A stretch of 9,262 bases of DNA from Deltaproteobacteria bacterium (GTDB lineage: Bacteria; Desulfobacterota_C; Deferrisomatia; Deferrisomatales; JACRMM01), in assembly GCA_016218905.1 (NCBI GenBank), contig JACRCS010000306.1, positions 1 through 9,262 of the forward strand. Reading direction: 5' to 3'. Shown here piece after piece: positions 5,577-9,262 of the stretch (positions within the stretch are counted from its first letter, which is position 1; each line of letters begins with the position of its first letter). The notes beneath the pieces were generated by a model, which was not told where the DNA came from, did no database searches, and saw only the letters and a list, made by a program, of their open reading frames with translations. The position numbers and the translations under genes were made by a program.

Positions 5577-6749
5577 ATGAAGGAAGTCGTGATCGTCAGT
5601 GCCGCCCGTACGCCCGTCGGAAGCTTCAACGGCGCCCTGAGCGCCCTCCCCGCTCACGCGCTGGGCCAGGTGGCCGTCGCGGAGGCGTTGCGCAGGGCGA
5701 AGCTCGAACCGGCGGAGGTCACGGAAGTGATCCTCGGCCAGGTCCTCACGGCCGGCACGGGCCAGGGGCCGGCCCGCCAAGCCGCGATCGGGGCCAGAAT
5801 CCCGGCGGACAAGACAGCGTTCAGCGTCAACCAGCTCTGCGGTTCGGGCCTCCGGGCGGTCGCCCTCGGCTACCAGGCGATCCTCGCCGGCGACAGCGAC
5901 GTCGTGGTCGCCGGCGGGCAAGAGAGCATGAGCCAGGCCCCCCACTGCATCCAGCTGAGAAACGGGACGAAGATGGGCGCCGCGGAACTCGTGGACACGA
6001 TGATCAAGGACGGCCTCTGGGACGCTTTCCACGGCTACCACATGGGCGTGACTGCGGAGAACGTGGCCAAGAAGTTCGAGATCACCCGCGAAGAGCAGGA
6101 CGAGTTCGCGGTGGCGTCCCAGCAGAAGGCCGAAGCGGCGCAGAAGTCCGGCAGGTTCCGGGAGGAGATCGTGCCGGTGACCGTACCGTCGAAGAAGGGT
6201 GACGTCGTCGTCGACGCCGACGAGCACCCGAAGCACGGCACCACCCTCGAGGGCCTGGCCAGGCTCAGACCCGCCTTCCAGAAGGACGGGACGGTCACGG
6301 CCGGGAACGCCTCGGGCCTGAACGACGGCGCGGCCGCGGTCGTCCTCATGACGGCCGAAGAAGCCTCGAAACGGGGCCTCGAGCCGCTCGGCCGGATCGC
6401 CTCCTGGGCCACGGCCGGCGTGGAGCCCTCGATCATGGGCACCGGCCCCATCTCCGCCACGAAGAAGGCGCTCGAAAAGGCCGGCTGGAGGACGGGCGAC
6501 CTCGACCTCGTGGAGGCGAACGAGGCCTTCGCCGCCCAGGCGATCTCGGTGAACAGGGGCCTCGGGTGGGACACGTCGAAGATCAACGTGAACGGCGGAG
6601 CCATCGCGCTCGGGCACCCCATCGGTGCTTCCGGAGCGAGAATCCTCACCACGCTCCTCCATGAGATGCAGAAGCGACGCCTGAAGAAGGGCCTCGCCAC
6701 CCTCTGCATCGGGGGAGGGATGGGCATCGCTCTCTGCGTCGAAGGGTAG
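5577..6749 (+). CDS. Acetyl-CoA C-acetyltransferase (thiolase, AtoB/PhaA type)
   Basis: 390 aa, the usual length for biosynthetic-type thiolases, which reversibly convert two acetyl-CoA to acetoacetyl-CoA plus CoA. N-terminus [13 protein letters not shown] (3-15) is typical. Nucleophile Cys88 lies in [12 protein letters not shown] (84-95), NEAFA at 315-319, His347 in GHPIGASG (346-353) and second Cys377 in CIGGG (377-381). All catalytic residues are present. Start ATG at 5577 has AAAGGAG 6 nt upstream; an in-frame GTG at 5559 is less likely. It follows the carboxyltransferase-like gene by 117 nt containing the heptamer array, with no clear terminator or separate promoter seen, so it is probably in the same operon. 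It could feed on acetoacetyl-CoA formed or cleaved by neighbouring enzymes. Exact chain-length specificity cannot be read from sequence; the short-chain assignment rests on overall resemblance. Confidence 0.95.
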   Translation: MKEVVIVSAARTPVGSFNGALSALPAHALGQVAVAEALRRAKLEPAEVTEVILGQVLTAGTGQGPARQAAIGARIPADKTAFSVNQLCGSGLRAVALGYQAILAGDSDVVVAGGQESMSQAPHCIQLRNGTKMGAAELVDTMIKDGLWDAFHGYHMGVTAENVAKKFEITREEQDEFAVASQQKAEAAQKSGRFREEIVPVTVPSKKGDVVVDADEHPKHGTTLEGLARLRPAFQKDGTVTAGNASGLNDGAAAVVLMTAEEASKRGLEPLGRIASWATAGVEPSIMGTGPISATKKALEKAGWRTGDLDLVEANEAFAAQAISVNRGLGWDTSKINVNGGAIALGHPIGASGARILTTLLHEMQKRRLKKGLATLCIGGGMGIALCVEG

Positions 6750-6762
6750 ACGCCTCTTTCTC

Positions 6763-6791
6763 TTGGGCTGCGGCCGCCGCCCTGCTACGCT
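6763..6791 (+). promoter_or_regulatory. Possible promoter giving a leaderless transcript for the TIGR03790-family gene
   Basis: TTGGGC (6763-6768) and TACGCT (6786-6791) are separated by 17 nt. The TANNNT box ends 8 nt before the ATG at 6800, placing the predicted start at or within a base or two of the start codon. No Shine-Dalgarno sequence precedes this gene, unlike the neighbouring genes, which fits leaderless initiation. Box matches are weak (3/6 each). Confidence 0.35.
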
Positions 6792-6799
6792 CACGAGCC

Positions 6800-8041
6800 A
6801 TGGGAAACGCTCGGATCCTCTCCGGGGCTCTCCTGCTCGCGCTCGTCGGCGGAGCCGTCGCGCCGGCCGCCGCCCACGCCCTCTCTCCGGAGGAAGTGCT
6901 CGTCGTCGCCAACCGCAACGTCCGGGAGAGCCTCGACCTCGCCGCGCACTACGTGAAGCGCAGGGCGATACCCGAGGAGAACCTGCTCAAGATCTCCGTC
7001 ACCGGCGCGGAGACCTGCTCCCGAAAGACCTACGAGGACCAAATCGCCGAGCCCGTCCGACGCTATCTCTCCGCGGAACGGGGAAAGGGCATCCGCGCCG
7101 CGGTCCTCCTCTACGGGGTGCCGCTTCGCGTCGCCGCTCCCGAGCCCACTCTGCAAGAGCAGCTCGCCGCCGCCGCGCTCGACGGCGAGCGACAGGAACT
7201 CGCGAAGCTCAAAGGCCCGGAGACTCCGGATGACGAGAAGAAGAGGATCGACGAGAGGCTCGCCGCGATCCGTTCCGAGACGGACTCGCTCCTGAAGCGG
7301 GACCAGGAAGCCTCCGTCGACTCCGAGCTCACCCTCGTCCGGGTACCGAGATACCCTTTGAAAGGCTGGGTCCCCAACCCGCTCTTCCTGGCTTCGCCCG
7401 CCCAGCCCTTCTCGGTCAGGAAGGAAGACGTGCTCCAGGTGAGCAGACTCGACGGGCTCTCCGGCGCGGTCGTCCGGCGGGTAATCGACGACAGCGTCGC
7501 GGCCGAGCGGGAAGGGGTACACGGCAAGGCATACCTCGACGCGCGGTGGAAAGACCCCGGGGAGACCTCCCGCCTCTCGGGCTACGCGCGCTACGACAAG
7601 TCCCTCCACGAGGCGGCCGGCGCACTGACAAAGCGGGGCATCGCCGTGGTGCTCGACGAGAACGCGGCGCTCTTTCCGGCGGGCGGGGAGCTGCCGGTCG
7701 CGCTCTACTGCGGCTGGTACAGCCTCGGGCAGTACGTGCCCGCGTTCGCCTGGCAGAAGGGCTCGGTGGGGTATCACATCGCGAGTACGGAGTGCTCCAC
7801 CCTGCGGAAGCGGGAGAGTACCGTGTGGTGCAAACGGATGCTCGAAGAGGGCGTCGCCGCCACGCTCGGCCCGGTCGGCGAACCCTACGTGCAAGCCTTC
7901 CCGCCGCCCCACGTCTTCTTCCAGCTCCTCACCGACGGCCGCCTGACCCTGTCGGAAGCGTACTTCCTCAGCCTCCCCCACCTCTCGTGGAAGATGGTCC
8001 TGGTCGGCGACCCGCTCTACCGCCCCTTCTTCAAGAAGTGA
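6800..8041 (+). CDS. TIGR03790 family protein (exported, function unknown)
   Basis: 413 aa. I recognise the family from LSPEEVLVVANRN (28-40), IPEENLL (57-63), VLLYGVPLR (102-110), GWYSLGQY (305-312), GYHIAS (324-329), ATLGPVGEPYV (354-364) and the closing LVGDPLYRPF (401-410). To my knowledge its biochemical role is undescribed, with scattered occurrence in Deltaproteobacteria, Acidobacteria, Planctomycetes and Cyanobacteria. A signal peptide is evident: short basic start (MGNAR), hydrophobic ILSGALLLALVGGAV (6-20), likely cleavage after AHA (25-27) or just beyond, so it probably acts outside the cytoplasm. Residues about 116-172 are a charged, probably helical segment. Four Cys (73, 304, 332, 344) follow the signal peptide and could form disulphides. 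ATG at 6800 follows the thiolase by 50 nt without a ribosome site; a leaderless promoter is possible. No metabolic link to the thiolase is evident, so it may be only an accidental neighbour. Confidence 0.88.
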   Translation: MGNARILSGALLLALVGGAVAPAAAHALSPEEVLVVANRNVRESLDLAAHYVKRRAIPEENLLKISVTGAETCSRKTYEDQIAEPVRRYLSAERGKGIRAAVLLYGVPLRVAAPEPTLQEQLAAAALDGERQELAKLKGPETPDDEKKRIDERLAAIRSETDSLLKRDQEASVDSELTLVRVPRYPLKGWVPNPLFLASPAQPFSVRKEDVLQVSRLDGLSGAVVRRVIDDSVAAEREGVHGKAYLDARWKDPGETSRLSGYARYDKSLHEAAGALTKRGIAVVLDENAALFPAGGELPVALYCGWYSLGQYVPAFAWQKGSVGYHIASTECSTLRKRESTVWCKRMLEEGVAATLGPVGEPYVQAFPPPHVFFQLLTDGRLTLSEAYFLSLPHLSWKMVLVGDPLYRPFFKK

Positions 8042-8065
8042 GACTCTTCGACGTACCCCCCGGCC

Positions 8066-8095
8066 TTGCCTTTTCGCCGGAAGCCCCCTTACAAT
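8066..8095 (+). promoter_or_regulatory. Candidate sigma-70-type promoter upstream of the sensor gene
   Basis: TTGCCT (8066-8071; 4/6 to TTGACA) and TACAAT (8090-8095; 5/6 to TATAAT) with an 18-nt spacer. It sits in an unusually AT-rich patch of the window, between the TIGR03790-family gene and the sensor gene, and predicts transcription start near 8102. The leader to the ATG at 8294 would be about 190 nt. Confidence 0.5.
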
Positions 8096-8140
8096 CTTCG
8101 CATTGGATGCAAATCACGTCGCAAATGGGGTATTTTTTCT
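8084..8140 (+). terminator. Possible terminator or attenuator: CCCC/GGGG arms followed by a T-rich run
   Basis: C-run at 8084-8088 and GGGG at 8127-8130 could close a long, imperfect stem, with a small GCAT/ATGC hairpin (8100-8103/8107-8110) inside. TATTTTTTCT follows immediately (8131-8140), the only clear T-tract seen in the intergenic DNA. It could end the TIGR03790-family transcript. The large loop makes this weak. A 12-nt-spaced direct repeat GCAAAT (8109-8114, 8121-8126) and a tiny ORF of 11 codons (8107-8142) lie within. Confidence 0.25.
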
Positions 8141-8157
8141 GAGCTCGACGGCGTCTT

Positions 8158-8167
8158 CTTCGCGAAG
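8158..8167. promoter_or_regulatory. 10-bp palindrome CTTCGCGAAG in the sensor-gene leader
   Basis: A perfect palindrome. In RNA, flanking GACG (8147-8150) and CGTC (8168-8171) could extend it into a longer imperfect stem. It lies in the predicted leader of the sensor gene. No regulator is suggested by the sequence. Confidence 0.3.
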
Positions 8168-8186
8168 CGTCCGCCCCTCCCGCTCC

Positions 8187-8202
8187 GGCGGGCTCGCCCG
8201 CC
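8187..8202 (+). promoter_or_regulatory. GC hairpin GGCGGG-ctcg-CCCGCC in the sensor-gene leader
   Basis: Six perfect G-C/C-G pairs close a 4-nt loop; no T-tract follows. A stable RNA stem is expected if the leader is transcribed from the promoter candidate at 8066-8095. It is not a recognisable riboswitch piece. Confidence 0.4.
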
Positions 8203-8252
8203 CCTGCTGCGATCCCCACGGTGGAGACCCCCGCACGGCCGCGCGGTCGCGC

Positions 8253-8271
8253 TATCGGTTACCCGATAACC
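8253..8271 (+). promoter_or_regulatory. Overlapping, mutually exclusive hairpins just upstream of the sensor gene
   Basis: TATCGG-ttac-CCGATA (8253-8268) and GGTTA-cccga-TAACC (8257-8271) share bases, so only one can form at a time. The gene starts 22 nt downstream, with the AAAGG ribosome-site candidate at 8279-8283. Position and geometry would suit a translation switch, or the 16-nt dyad could be a DNA operator. Confidence 0.4.
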
Positions 8272-8293
8272 TGGGGCGAAAGGTCGGGCGCCG

Positions 8294-9262
8294 ATGAGAG
8301 GGCTCGCCGCGCTCCGCAGGCGTCTCATCCCCAGCCTCCGCCGGGCGGTCCTTCTCCTGCCCGTGTCGATCCTGCTCCCCCTCCTCCTCGCCGAGACGTG
8401 GGTCTTCGTCAGCTGGTACCGGGCGCAACACGCGCACATGGTCGACTCCAACCTCGAGGTCGCGCGCGCCGGGGCGGCGAACTTCGATACGTTTCTGGCC
8501 GACGTCTTGCGCCAGGAGCTCACGCTCGGCAACATCCTCCACCGGAGCGGCTCCCCCGAGCTCCGGAAGCAGGTCCTGGCAGCCGCGGCGGCGGAGTACC
8601 CTTCCGTCGTGAACCTCTTGTGGGTGGCTCCCTCCGGTCGCGTGATCCTGACCGCCAACGCCCGCGGAGCCGGGCCCGAGCCGTTGAAGCAGCCCTACTT
8701 CCGCAAGCTCCTCTCCGGCTGGGACTGGGCGGTGAGCGGGGTGCCCGCCAGGACGCCGGAGGACCGTCCGGTCTTCTTCGTGGCGCGAGCCATCCGCAAC
8801 CGGGAGGGCGGCCTGCGGGGTATCGTCACCGCCGTCATCGACCCCGCGAAGCTCGGAGAGGTGCTGGCGATCGACCGCCCCGGCGGCGGTGCCGTGCTCC
8901 TCGTCGACGACACCGGAATGGTCGTCTACCGGTATCCCGAGGTCACCCTCTCCTGGGCCGAACGGCTGTGGTTCTCCAACGTACCGGCGCTTCGCAAGGT
9001 CCTCGAAGGGCAAGAGGCGGTGTTCACGGCCGTCTCGCCCATCGACTCCCGATCCCGGATCTTCGGAGCTGCGCCGGTTTCCCTGGCGCGGTGGGCCGTC
9101 GCCGCCAGCCGCCCCTCGGAGGAGGCGCTCGGTCCGCTGGCGAGGGTCCTGCCCCAGAGCGCGATCCTCTTCGCCGCTGCGGTGGCCCTCGCGCTCGCCC
9201 TCGCGTACGGGATCGGTCGCCTCGTGCGGAGGCCGGTCCAGCGGCTCGAGGCACACGCCCGC
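8294..9262 (+). CDS. Membrane sensor protein with extracellular Cache-like domain and HAMP start (probable sensor histidine kinase), partial
   Basis: The first 323 residues are visible; the frame is open at the right edge. TM1 is about residues 18-40, after a basic N-terminus. An extracytoplasmic segment (about 41-286) resembles a double-Cache domain: a long helix after TM1 (49-82), PSVVNLLWVAPSGRVI (103-118), QPYFRKLLSG (133-142) and GAVLLVDDTGMVVYRYPE (199-216). TM2 is about 288-307 (AILFAAAVALALALAYGIGR), followed by LVRRPVQRLEAHAR (310-323), typical of the start of a HAMP linker. Such proteins sense small molecules outside the cell and signal through a kinase, GGDEF, chemotaxis or phosphatase output. 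The output domain lies beyond the window, so histidine kinase is only the most common possibility. ATG at 8294 is the only start after an in-frame stop at 8267; AAAGG lies 10 nt upstream, a long spacing. It is separated from the TIGR03790-family gene by 252 nt with its own promoter candidate. Confidence 0.85.
   Translation, partial: MRGLAALRRRLIPSLRRAVLLLPVSILLPLLLAETWVFVSWYRAQHAHMVDSNLEVARAGAANFDTFLADVLRQELTLGNILHRSGSPELRKQVLAAAAAEYPSVVNLLWVAPSGRVILTANARGAGPEPLKQPYFRKLLSGWDWAVSGVPARTPEDRPVFFVARAIRNREGGLRGIVTAVIDPAKLGEVLAIDRPGGGAVLLVDDTGMVVYRYPEVTLSWAERLWFSNVPALRKVLEGQEAVFTAVSPIDSRSRIFGAAPVSLARWAVAASRPSEEALGPLARVLPQSAILFAAAVALALALAYGIGRLVRRPVQRLEAHAR

Noticed and set aside
6765..6785. Terminator between the thiolase and the TIGR03790-family gene
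   Set aside because: Only a 4-bp GGGC/GCCC pairing is possible and no T-tract follows.
5550..7981. Minus-strand open frames of about 400 codons opposite the thiolase and TIGR03790-family genes
   Set aside because: Antisense shadows; the plus-strand frames contain catalytic motifs or family signatures.
8060..8080. CCGGC/GCCGG hairpin after the TIGR03790-family gene as a terminator
   Set aside because: Five-base-pair stem with an 11-nt loop and no following T-run; it overlaps the better-supported promoter candidate.
8100..8293. Cyclic-di-GMP (GEMM) riboswitch suggested by GCAAAT and a GGTTACC-like segment before a sensor gene
   Set aside because: The conserved GEMM core, tetraloop-receptor arrangement and spacing could not be reconstructed; resemblance is limited to short strings.

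Overview
The window is GC-rich bacterial DNA from an organism I cannot name. Family content (split biotin carboxylase and OadA/PycB-type subunits, sigma-54 regulation, a TIGR03790-family protein, a Cache-type membrane sensor) suggests an uncultured Desulfobacterota/Myxococcota-like or Acidobacteriota-like lineage. This assignment is low confidence and rests on family content and GC only.

Layout. Left arm, minus strand: a DRE-TIM metallolyase gene related to HMG-CoA lyase (429-1802), followed 8 nt downstream by a sigma-54 enhancer-binding activator that runs off the left edge (1-420). A 514-nt intergenic region (1803-2316) separates this arm from the plus-strand arm. It contains two divergent, near-consensus -24/-12 (sigma-54) promoters, one per arm, plus inverted repeats that could bind the activator. 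Right arm, plus strand: a canonical biotin carboxylase (2317-3777), translationally coupled through an ATGA overlap to an OadA/PycB-like carboxyltransferase (3774-5459); then a 7-bp tandem repeat (5460-5543); then a canonical acetyl-CoA acetyltransferase-type thiolase (5577-6749). Next come an exported TIGR03790-family protein (6800-8041, function unknown) and, after a 252-nt gap with a promoter candidate and hairpins, the 5' part of a membrane sensor (Cache-like extracellular domain, two TM segments, start of HAMP) that runs off the right edge (8294-9262).

How the genes may work together. The two arms look like one sigma-54 regulon: activator and lyase on one side, carboxylase subunits and thiolase on the other. 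The enzymes are families that make or break C-C bonds in acyl-CoA/keto-acid chemistry. The striking point is that the enzymes of central interest are not standard. The carboxyltransferase-like protein keeps the H-x-H pair of its metal site. It has replaced the conserved Asp of LRDxHQ (Glu), the carbamylated metal-ligand Lys (Gln) and the catalytic Thr of GGTSQP (Tyr). It also lacks the biotinyl AMKM motif, and no biotin carrier is encoded in the window. The lyase-like protein lacks the Cys of the HMG-CoA lyase G-loop and has a long C-terminal extension. The biotin carboxylase and thiolase look catalytically intact. The best candidate for an undescribed system is therefore this sigma-54-controlled lyase / biotin carboxylase / remodelled carboxyltransferase / thiolase cluster. 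Its substrate cannot be read from the sequence.
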